A stretch of DNA of 64,000 bases, taken from NCBI GenBank assembly GCA_963693365.1, contig CAVNZM010000017.1:4402001-4466000 (forward strand), given 5' to 3'. The translations under genes were made by a program, and so were the position numbers. The DNA is from Amoebidium appalachense. Taxonomy: Eukaryota > Ichthyosporea. The notes under the pieces are model-generated. The model did no database searches. It saw only the letters and a list, made by a program, of their open reading frames with translations, and had not been told where the DNA came from. Below are positions 28,231 to 64,000 of this stretch, piece after piece (the first letter of the stretch is position 1; the number at the start of each line of letters is the position of its first letter).

Positions 28231-31200
28231 CTATCAATTACACGGTACCACGACTGTATGTGTGTGTACACACACACACACACACACAAACTGAGATAGA
28301 TAGATACACACATGCATGCACAATTTCAAACAAATAGGAAAACTCTGAAGTACCGTTGGAGGGTTTGTGGAAAGGGATGAAAAGGCGCGTGTGCAGGCGT
28401 TCGCGTGTTTGAATGTGTCCGCGTGTGATCACATGAGTGCGCTAGGGCGTGGCTATAGTAGGGTGTCACCTCAGTTTGCGTCTCACCCGCTGACGTACTG
28501 GGCCTGAGTGCAGGGCGCAGGCCTGCCGACGCCGCTGAGTATACAGTGGTGACGTCATCAATGAGACCTGGGAGTTATGTAGCTGGACCCAGGACTGCAG
28601 CTGTACTAAACAGGTGCACTGCATGCATACTTATACCAGAACAAAACATGGGTAAAATAAGGAAATAAAAAAATAAAAATGATATGTGGTGCCGAAGTGG
28701 GCAATTTATTCATGTTGACTCATGGGACCCACGTGTAGCCGTGATGAGCGCACGGCACTGAACTGAAGTCATCCATCTGAACGACGAGCCGAGTCTACTT
28801 GACACCACTGCAGGCCCGACAGATGGGAGTAGGGCAATAAAACTGGATTAACCAACGTCACGGGTGTTTCTTATATGTAACTACCAGTATATTCGTGCAA
28901 ATGCATTTTCTTTACCTACATTGTAGGCGGTTGATCACTGTTTCTTGAAGAAAACTTCAAAAAGTTAGGATTTGTTTGTTTGCATTCTAAAACGGTTTAT
29001 GGAACTCGCTTGTCGCAGGATAACCTGACTCGATTGGGCATCGCTTTCAACCTGATACGCAGCACGCAGATTATGACTGGCTAGCCAGAGGTGTGCAATC
29101 TTTTTGGTAGTTACACCTATTACCATTATATGCGTTGCGCCTTTGTTAGAGCAAAACATTACTAAACAGCCTTTATGTATAATACACAGTATTTCAAGAA
29201 ATATTCGTACATGTATATGCACTAGTAGTCGTTTTTTTTCTTTTTTGGATGCCCACTGTCTTCTTATCCACTTAGCACCTCTTACACCAATTCAATATAC
29301 TGGCAGCTTCTTAGTGTTTTGATTGGCTAACATCTCATGGTTCCGCCTTCAATTTGATCGCCGGCATAAGAGCATTTCCCTCAGTCGTCCAGTCGTGTGC
29401 TATGAAGGAGTGAAACTCAAAGCAAAAACTAAAGCAGAAAAAAAGAAGGAAAATATAACAGTTACGCCGAAAAAACAGCTACAAAAATATCATAATAACA
29501 CACACAGTACCCATACTATCGTTCATCTTATGTGATTTACAGCAGAAACCTAAAATCTTGGGCCGTTTGCCCCCCATGAGACACCCAACTTTACAGCAGC
29601 CACTTTCGTCGTTCAGTTTATTTTTGCACAAAACCATTCCTTTTATTTCGTTCCAAAAAGTTAGCCTGGGGCCTTCCAGGCCATTTGAAAATACCAACAT
29701 TACTTTATGAAGGGCTAAAGGTCCAAAAAACACAAGCACGGATAAGTTAATCTTCAGAAGGGAGAGGGGTCGGCAGATAGAAAGGGGACGGTCTCTCTGG
29801 TCTGCCCCAACTGAGGGTAAGAACATGCTTGTATGTCCATCTTCCGTGTCTTTTCGCGCGTTTGCTTTTCGTTTTTGTCTGTTCTGTGTTTGATGTGTAT
29901 GGTTAGTGGTGTTTATGGGTGTTCCAAGCAGGAATAGTTTTGTCGATGAAAAATAATGCTGTGCTTAGCCCCCACTCCAGGTGAAAGTAAAACTTGGCCT
30001 TTCAAGTACTGTTGAGTTTTTCTCCCCGCCACTCAACCTTTTCCCCCTCTAAGTCACTATGATGCTTTTGTACTTATTTGTGACTGAGTTTTTTGGAGGC
30101 ACGCGAGATGATCACATGTGTGGTTCATTGTTTGCCCCTGCGTTGCTATCGTTCACAGTAGGACAATGGGTTGGTGTGAAAAACATGACTGTTTTCGTTG
30201 ATTTCTACGTGGGGGTGTGTTTGAGCTGCAGCACATTGATTGGTGCATTATAAGTTCATGGAAAATCGTGCAAGGTCATTTTTTTATTATGTATGGCGGG
30301 ACACCCTGTTTCATTCACGATGCAGCTGCGACTGCATCTCTTCACTTCGGCTCTTGCTCTTGCTCCATAACAGTCATTTCTCGAACTCTTGGCTGTTGTT
30401 TTTTTCCCTCCTCCGCAAATTCTTTTATGGGACACATGGGTGTGTGATAAAATTCTGAAGGGTACCTTTTACATGTCTCTAATCTAAACCCCGGCAAGGT
30501 TCACATACTATGTGTAGCATTTTGGCCGAAGCATGGTTGTAGTTGTCTGGAAACCCACCGGGTGTGCTTTGGGAATGGGCGCACCGCGCAGATGTGTAGT
30601 GAACATGCGTTGCGGAATGAGCAAGCATTGCGGATGTCCTTTTTCACAGTTGTTTTCCAGACAGTTGTGTTTGTTATTCGGTGGCTTTTCTTGTGTTTTT
30701 GTGTTTATGGCGCAGTTACATCTAGTGAGATGCAGTTGTTGTTTATCGAGAGATGGTTTCCACTTAGGTAGGACGGGATATAAGGCACCGAAAAAGTAGG
30801 GTGTGGGGTTTCGTGAACATGTATAAACGGCTACCATATAGTAAAGCTGCTAAAGGGCCTAGAGCTTGCTGGTAAAAGGCAATGCTTGCGAAACTTGTAT
30901 TACAATGAGTAAGAAAACTGCGCTGTTCGTTTCCTTATTTGTCATAAGTGTGCATTGTTTGCGCAAGCTAAGCTGAGGGGATTTTATTGCTTTTCCCCGC
31001 CTAACTAATTTGTTCTTTCTTTCAACTCCTTTCTTTATCTCGTGTTGTCTTCTCTCCTTTCTCTATTTTTTCCCCATCGTTCTTGCTTCCTTTTTCCTTC
31101 GGAGGGAGGGGGGGAAGGAGAGGGAGGTGGAGTCTGTCTGAAGGGTCGATCTTATTTGAATGCCCCCATCCCCCCCTCCCCCCCCTCCCCCCTCCCCTCC

Positions 31201-31353
31201 CCGTCCCCCCCCCCCCCCTCCCCCCTCTTCCCCCCCCTTTCCCCGGGAGGATGGGCTCTACTTACGATGCATTGTCTGTGTGCTTACTTCTTTTTGTCAA
31301 ATCTGTGTTGTTGTTGTCTGTCGTGAATGTGTACTTCGTACCGTAACAGAAAG

Positions 31354-31403
<50 letters not shown>

Positions 31404-31716
31404 AAAAAAAAAAAAAAGAGAGAGAGAGAGAGAAAAGAAACGAGACAATTGGTGTCCGTATATTTGTGCTTATGCTTGGCTGTGGTTTTGTGGGCTTATA
31501 TGTCGCACGCTCCCCGCCGCCAAATTGACCCTCCCCCCCCCCCCCCCCCCCCCTCTTCCTCCCCCTCTCCCCCTGTCTCCCCCCCCCCCCCCCCCCCCCC
31601 CCCCCAAACCCCTTTCTACGTGTTGGAACTAAATAGATCACACACTTGAAAACTTGTAAGATAAATTCATCATAATAAACAAGCCTAAACAGGAATAAAG
31701 TCGAATACTAACGGAT
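28231..31716. other. Intergenic/upstream region of the phytochrome-like gene; no gene resolved
   Basis: Mostly unique sequence. A TGACGTCA palindrome is at 28550-28557. A minus-strand frame at 29826-29479 (contains INLSVLVFFGPLALHKVMLV) is open for 115 codons without recognisable similarity or good splice sites. The last 700 bp before the phytochrome-like ATG hold C-runs (31155-31240, 31357-31393, 31531-31552, 31580-31605), one copy of the poly-C-associated repeat (31245-31355) and a C-run/A-run/(GA)n tract. Confidence 0.4.
31245..31355 (+). repeat. Poly-C-associated dispersed repeat, copy 1
   Basis: The consensus runs GAGGATGGGCTCTGCTTATT..ATGC..TGCATTGTGTTGTCCGTC..GTGTACTTCGTACTCTGTAAC..CATTCTA, then poly-C. 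This copy has GGATGGGCTCTACTTACGATG, GTTGTTGTCTGTCGTG and GTGTACTTCGTACCGTAACA, followed by about 37 C. Confidence 0.75.
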
Positions 31717-47120
<15,404 letters not shown>

Positions 47121-47452
47121 ACTTCAAATGGCTTTGAAATGTTTCCCTTTTCCGTTGGTTATATAGGATTTGTGTGGATGCATGCGCTTTTGGAGTGTCA
47201 CATAGTATCTCTGAACGTATGCAGAGAGAGTGTGTGCTTGGGAAGGAGAGGGGGGCAAGGGGGGAGGGGGGAGGGGGGGGGGGGGGGGGGGGGGGGGGAT
47301 TCCTTGAATATGTGAGAGCTCTGTCTCTGGCAATGTGTTGCTGAAGGGGAGAACTAGACACACACGTGTACGTGTTTTCTTCACTTCTGAAAATTTATCG
47401 GTGGGGACCGTCATGAACTGATATGCACATACTGTACACACACATACACACA

Positions 47453-47497
<45 letters not shown>

Positions 47498-48190
47498 GCG
47501 CGCACGCGCGCACCAGAGAGAGACACACACACGGGCCCGTCAGATACGCACACAACCGTACATGTCGCACATTTTTTGGTATCAAACTATACCGTACTAC
47601 CAACTATTATCCTTTGAACGCTTTTCCGAAAAGATCTCACAGTTTTTTTCGGCGACTACTTAGCCTTCTGAAGCCTTATGTCGTATATTATAATTTATTT
47701 GAAGCCGAATATGCAATCTTTGTTGTAGAACGTAGCAAGGTGTGAAACATATGCCTATGATAGCCGCTTTTAGAACACACATTGCCAATCGTGGCAGAGA
47801 CATATTGCTTATCGAAGCAGATTTTAAAATCTAGCCAATCATAGCGAGTTTATGATTGAGGGCGAGTGCAAAATGTAGATGTTGAATGTAGTTTCGGTGA
47901 CAGGCTGTAGGATTGCCTCAATACAAATACCTCCAAAGTATCGAACCCCCCCCCCCCCCCCCCCCCAAATGGCATCCCGCCCGGATAACACTTATTTAAA
48001 CACAACCACACACGCGCACACACACACATACACACGCACAGATAGAGAGGGGGGGAGAAGGAGGACAGAGAGAGAGAGCGAGAGAGGGGTAGGGAGACAA
48101 AACACATGCATACTAGCCAACCATGTGATCAGGGAAAAACAAAACGACGAGCAGCTTGTGGTACAAAAAGAGAAACGAATGAAAGGGCAG

Positions 48191-48223
<33 letters not shown>

Positions 48224-48345
48224 GGGGATCTAGATCTAGAGAGGAAGAGACGGGGGAGAGAGAGGAGAGAGAGAGAGAGATAGGGAGGGAGGGGGGGGGG
48301 GGAGAATAAGGGGTCTAGAGAGAGAGAGATAGAGGGAGAGGGAGG

Positions 48346-48386
<41 letters not shown>

Positions 48387-48702
48387 CAGGGAGCGAGCTA
48401 GAGTCTCAGAGAGATCCATACGAAGAAACGACCTCAGAGAGAGCCAGGGATGCCTATGGAGGGGGTGACAGAGTACGGGAGGGCGAACCAAGAAAGGGGG
48501 CATGATGGGGGAAGGGGGGGGGGGGGGGGGGGGGGAGGGGGGGGGAGGGGGGAGGGGGGGAGGGTTCAAATCGAGCTGCATGGTATGATACGATTGAACT
48601 GATCTTCCCATCATCTGAGACTTGTCACCTTTGGCTACTAGTACTACTACTCCTTCCCGTTTTTTTTACTTTGTGTATGTGTGTGTGTTTTGTGGGGGAG
48701 GA

Positions 48703-48738
<36 letters not shown>

Positions 48739-49173
48739 GGGAGGAAGAGAGGATACAGTACCAATAGATTATTTGTCGATTCGAAGTGCCTCACCCTTAT
48801 GACGAATTCCGAGTCCGGCACAGCCAGGAGAAGGAATTCGCTCCATGGGCATGCTCATCCACACCTATAAAAGTTCTACCACCTACTGAGGCGGTGTCTC
48901 CTTTCTTTCTTTTTTTTTTTTTTTTTTTTTTTGCCGCCTGAGTAGATGTTAAAACGTCGCACGTGCGGCAACACGTCAGTACGTGTTAGATAAAAGTTAT
49001 AGTTAGGCAGCTTCCTTTAACGAAAAATTAGCAGTGCTCCCAATATCATAGTCGTTGCATAATGCAGGCTAGGAGTATAGCTATAGGCCTAGGGTGCTGA
49101 AGGGCAAGATGAGTCTGTGTGGGGCTTGGGGTCTAATAGATCTCGAGTTGGCGGTGGCTGTACGGTGCCTTAA
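47121..49173. other. Intergenic region, no gene recognised
   Basis: Downstream of the phytochrome-like stop: G-run (47273-47298), CA/CG tract (47443-47510), unique sequence with CCAAT pentamers (47600-47900), C-runs (47947-47966, 48190-48220), a GA/G-rich block (48040-48560), G-run (48706-48737) and a T-run (48909-48932). A polyadenylation signal is not unambiguous. No exon supported. Confidence 0.45.
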
Positions 49174-51297
49174 CTTTCTTTCGGAGCTACCGATGCTAGC
49201 CTCTGCTTACCCACAATATGTAATCATCCGGGGGGTGTCGTTACTGTCGTATACTACGATGGCGCTAATTGTTGCCTAGGCGCATCTAGTTATAGCTCTA
49301 GTAAGTCTTGTGGACCTGATGGACTCCCTGCTGGGTATCTTAAAATCCTTGTTCCCTCCTACCCACAAAAGGAAAGTGATCGTGCTATTAAACCTGATCT
49401 TACTATCATGTTAAGCTCTCTCTTTTCTTGGTGTGTTAAATGTGGACATGTCCCGTCATCTTGGTTAGATACCTTAGTGATCCCCATAGTTAAGAAGGAC
49501 TCTGAGGGCCCCATATCATCCTTTCGCCCCATTACACTAACCCAGGTTGTTCGTAGATTCTTTGAAGCTTGCTTACTTAGGTTATTTGCACATCACCCTA
49601 GGTTTCAATCTATTCTTCACATACACCCATGCCAATCCGCTTTTCGTAAAAACAATTCATGTTATGTTCAAATAATGGCACTGCACGATTCTATGCAAGT
49701 TGGTGCACAATATGTTGGCTTTATTGATTGGAAAACTGCTTACGATTCTGTCTCCCCTGGTCTCCTATGGGAAAAGCTTGCTGCACGGGGTGTACCACAC
49801 TGCATTGGTGTTCTGTTAGAAGCACTCTTGTCTCAAACCTATGGTAGAGCTGTGGTTAATGGGCATCTTTCATATGGTTTTGCTCGTACTAGAGGTCTCT
49901 TGCAGGGTTCATTGCTTAGCCCCTTTTTGTTTAACCTATTTATAGATGATTTGGCTGTCAAGATTTACGCCGAAAACGATGACCCTATTAATAACTTTCC
50001 GCCTGCACTTCTCTATGCTGATGATCTGTCCCTCCTTGCCCGTACCCCTAGACGCCTGCAAAGATTGTTCGATGTAGTGTCAGAGTGGTGCAAGGCAAAC
50101 CTTATGATCCTTAACATAGACAAATGTGGTGTTCTTGTACCTGATATAGCTAACAATTTACACACATTTACATTATCATCTAAACCTGTACCTATAGTTC
50201 CAGAATACAAATATCTTGGTGTTCCGGTTGATTCTGTTGGTGTTATGTTTCCCCATATGGTCGAAAAGAGGGTAGAGTTGGCTCGTAAGCGGTTAGCTTT
50301 CTTCTCGGCTAATATTTTTAAAGACACACCCCTCCATCCTTCTATTAGACTTACATTTATTCGCACTTTTGTCTTCCCGGCATGTGAATATGGTTTACCC
50401 CTTCTCGCCGCTTGGATCAAGAAAGAGAGAACTAGAGCGCTTAAACCCTTGGCAAATTTCCTTGAAGCAGAAGTTGCCTCCTTTCTATCTAACAACTGTT
50501 GTAAACCTGGGCCTGTAACGCTCTCGATATATGGTCTGGTCCCAATAGCTGCTAGAGTATCCTATCTCGCGCTGAAATTCAATAAGCACATAAGCCGCTT
50601 AAAGAAGTATTTGCCCTCCCACCCTCTCTTCTCTATCCGACCTGTCCCCTCCTCACCTCTCCCCTCTTTCCTCCCCTCTCTCTCCCCTTCTCCCCTGGGC
50701 ACAAATACAAATAAACCCCGCAATAGTGTGTGTGTGACTTTGGACTGCCACTTACTTATTAAACATGTACACAATCACAAGATAATCACGCAATATAACA
50801 AATGGAAAAAGATACCACACGACACTAGACCCGATGAAAGCATACACCTTGAAAAACTAAGCCTTATGTCTCGTTTTATATATACTGACCGCCTCAACCA
50901 TATTGCCAAATATGGCACTCGCAAGTGTATAACACCTAAATACATATTACCTTCCTGTAGAACTGGTCTTTCTCTAGCTGATGGTATTATTGATCAATTA
51001 CCACGCTTTTACTGTACACGTGCTATACAGTGGAGATCTAATAAGTATAAGGTGGCATCATTTGCATGCCCAAACAACACACACACACACCAGTTTAACC
51101 GGTCATGTATCGCCAAATGTAGTTTGATAGACCACATAATACCGCAACACACACACGTCACATTCACAACAGACACCCAGAAAGATAGCCTACCTGTAAA
51201 TTACAACATCCTTGATTTTATACTAAACACGCGTAACTACGACCTGTTTATTAGATGTATTGATTGGCTTGAGAAACACATCACTACAAAATTATAG
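49174..51297 (+). CDS. Non-LTR reverse transcriptase (truncated at N-terminus, otherwise open)
   Basis: A frame of 707 codons is open from just after a TAA at 49171 to TAG at 51295-51297, with no internal stop. RT blocks in order: SCGPDGLPAGYLKIL, WLDTLVIPIVKKD and SFRPITLTQVV (blocks 0-1), QSAFRKNNS, FIDWKTAYDSV (first catalytic Asp), GLLQGSLLSPFLFNLFIDD, ALLYADDLSLLAR (catalytic YADD), ILNIDKCGVLV and YKYLGVPVD. The C-terminal third (RPDESIHLEKLSLMSRFI, FACPNNTHTHQFNRSCIAKC) is conserved in the other copies and may include a Cys/His nucleic-acid-binding region. LINE reverse transcriptases copy their RNA at a nicked target. The lack of stops suggests a young copy, but the missing 5' part makes autonomy unlikely. 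Confidence 0.9.
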   Translation, partial: LSFGATDASLCLPTICNHPGGVVTVVYYDGANCCLGASSYSSSKSCGPDGLPAGYLKILVPSYPQKESDRAIKPDLTIMLSSLFSWCVKCGHVPSSWLDTLVIPIVKKDSEGPISSFRPITLTQVVRRFFEACLLRLFAHHPRFQSILHIHPCQSAFRKNNSCYVQIMALHDSMQVGAQYVGFIDWKTAYDSVSPGLLWEKLAARGVPHCIGVLLEALLSQTYGRAVVNGHLSYGFARTRGLLQGSLLSPFLFNLFIDDLAVKIYAENDDPINNFPPALLYADDLSLLARTPRRLQRLFDVVSEWCKANLMILNIDKCGVLVPDIANNLHTFTLSSKPVPIVPEYKYLGVPVDSVGVMFPHMVEKRVELARKRLAFFSANIFKDTPLHPSIRLTFIRTFVFPACEYGLPLLAAWIKKERTRALKPLANFLEAEVASFLSNNCCKPGPVTLSIYGLVPIAARVSYLALKFNKHISRLKKYLPSHPLFSIRPVPSSPLPSFLPSLSPSPLGTNTNKPRNSVCVTLDCHLLIKHVHNHKIITQYNKWKKIPHDTRPDESIHLEKLSLMSRFIYTDRLNHIAKYGTRKCITPKYILPSCRTGLSLADGIIDQLPRFYCTRAIQWRSNKYKVASFACPNNTHTHQFNRSCIAKCSLIDHIIPQHTHVTFTTDTQKDSLPVNYNILDFILNTRNYDLFIRCIDWLEKHITTKL

Positions 51298-51301
51298 CGC
51301 A

Positions 51302-51372
<71 letters not shown>

Positions 51373-51404
51373 CCAGCTGATACCGAGTGTCCCGAGGGGA
51401 GCCC

Positions 51405-51458
<54 letters not shown>

Positions 51459-51659
51459 GGGGAACCCCAACTAATTGATTTCTCCTTGTAGTCTTTATGG
51501 TGTCTCGTAGAGAAAGTAAACCCTGATATATAGTCACCACCCGACATCTATGTACGTGATCATGATATACCGCTGAGGGGATATTCCGAGCAAAAACCCC
51601 CCCCCCCATACCTGAGACTGGTTCTCTTTGCCTCGAGTAAACAGCGTAAACCCCCATGT
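49174..51659 (+). mobile_element. LINE-type retrotransposon, longest copy (5'-truncated)
   Basis: It contains the reverse-transcriptase ORF (49174-51297), then a (CA)n tract (51301-51371), the sequence AACCAGCTGATACCGAGTGT, an internal poly-A of about 46 (51410-51457) and a ~200-bp tail ending GTAAACCCCC. The tail end matches the copy at 6792-7780, whose target-site duplication fixes the terminus. No endonuclease domain is present; the 5' part is missing. The CA and A tracts are inside the element rather than terminal, which is unusual. Confidence 0.88.
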
Positions 51660-51678
51660 ACATATGTCACTAGCCTAA

Positions 51679-51780
51679 GCTGCATTTGATTGGCTGCGCT
51701 GGAAAACGCAGTAGGCCGTCGAGTGTGGCTGGGCCCCCGGGGCCCGGCAGTGTCCACGCAATAAAAAGTGTGTAAACCCC
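51679..51780 (+). repeat. Short dispersed repeat (SINE-like), copy 3
   Basis: GCTGCATTTGATTGGCTGCG through AATAAAAAGTGTGTAAACCCC, 20 bp downstream of the LINE 3' end, separated by TGTACATATGTCACTAGCC. Confidence 0.7.
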
Positions 51781-52582
51781 ATCTGTGTCTAGGCGGAAGA
51801 CGGTAAGCCCCCCTGAGGCAGTGCCTCGCCGGGAGTGAATGGATAAAATAAAAAAATAAAAAATGGTGGTGGCTGTTTGTGTGTAGCGTGCAATCCTTGT
51901 ACACAAAAGATCACTTGAGTTGTGATCGGTCATAGCAAAATACCATGAACCAATCAGAAATCATAATGCTCGTTAACGAATCAAATTGAGTTTCTATTTA
52001 TGGTTTGGCATATTGTGATTGGATGTAAAATCGATCTTTTAGCTTTATATGGCAATATCAATAGTAGGTCGGTTGAACAAGCGATGGCGATGACTCTTTG
52101 TTGGCGCTTGTGACTCAGTAAAGTTTGTAAACTATACTAAAAAAACAAAAAACAAACAAACAAACAAAAGAAAATGTGCATTAGATAAAAAGGAGAATCG
52201 GTGGTTATTAGTGATACGGCTACTCCTAAACATTCAAATAACTCCATTAAACTATAACGGAGATCTAGATAGCATGTACACATTACAGCTGGGGATTTGA
52301 AACCCTGTAAGAGTCACAATGATTCTTGTCCGCGGACTGCGGTTACACATACATAATAAACAAAACGAACAGACTTGGCTTTACCTATATCAACAACCAA
52401 ATATTGTCTGCAAGTTGCCGAACCACAAACCTAAGCATCACATGAGCTTTCTTACACGCTGTGTTTTCTTCCTTCATACACGGACGCGCTAGCGGGGACC
52501 TAATTCGCACACACGCACGCACAAACCCCTTACATACACACAAAAACGTTCACCCTGAACAACACGTACGTGCAAACACACC
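51781..52582. promoter_or_regulatory. Upstream region of the beta-oxidation gene
   Basis: Unique, AT-rich sequence with several ACCAATCA/TGATTGG pentamers (51950-52025) and an (AAAC)n stretch (52140-52172). A CA/ACGC-rich stretch leads into the start codon context CACACCATGGC. No TATA box is obvious. The promoter role is inferred from position. Confidence 0.35.

Positions 52583-64000
<11,418 letters not shown>

Noticed and set aside
49094-49279. 61-codon plus-strand frame starting MLKGKMSLCG just before the reverse transcriptase
   Set aside because: It overlaps the reverse-transcriptase frame in another phase and is a shadow of the LINE sequence.

Overview
This window is nuclear DNA of a eukaryote. 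The genes are split by introns with GT-AG (a few GC-AG) borders. Very long homopolymer G/C runs and CA/GT/GA/CT microsatellites fill the introns and intergenic space. A phytochrome-type sensor kinase gene beside ordinary protist metabolic genes suggests a microalga or related protist. I cannot name the lineage from sequence alone. All gene models below were assembled by hand from reading frame, splice-site consensus, codon phase across each junction, and recognisable protein families; no search was run.

Layout. 1-2.2 kb (minus): the 3'-ward part of a surface-protein gene with a cysteine-rich region followed by SdrD/B-type beta-sandwich repeats and Thr-rich linkers; it leaves the window on the left. 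3.9-7.8 kb: two fragments of a LINE-type retrotransposon. 8.07-20.96 kb (minus): a gene of at least 12 exons for a membrane-anchored alpha/beta hydrolase. 22.27-22.90 kb (minus): the last exon of an unrecognised cysteine-rich protein. 27.18-27.52 kb (plus): the last exon of another unrecognised protein. 31.72-47.12 kb (plus): a 17-exon gene (about 1,176 aa) for a phytochrome-like PAS-GAF-PHY histidine-kinase protein that appears to lack the bilin ligands and the kinase catalytic residues. 49.2-51.66 kb (plus): the longest LINE copy, with an open reverse-transcriptase frame. 52.58-64.0 kb (plus): a gene of at least 15 exons for a fused enoyl-CoA hydratase / 3-hydroxyacyl-CoA dehydrogenase (fatty-acid beta-oxidation), with 755 codons inside the window and its end beyond the right edge.

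The genes look functionally independent: cell surface, lipid-type hydrolase, sensor, beta-oxidation. The most unusual material is in the introns. It includes (i) tandem arrays whose units carry copies of the neighbouring splice site, (ii) a dispersed repeat of about 110 bp that runs into poly-C in introns of two different genes, (iii) introns that start with (GT)n/G-runs and end with C-runs/(CA)n, so that their ends can pair, and (iv) 3' splice sites made from the last unit of a CA repeat or minisatellite.
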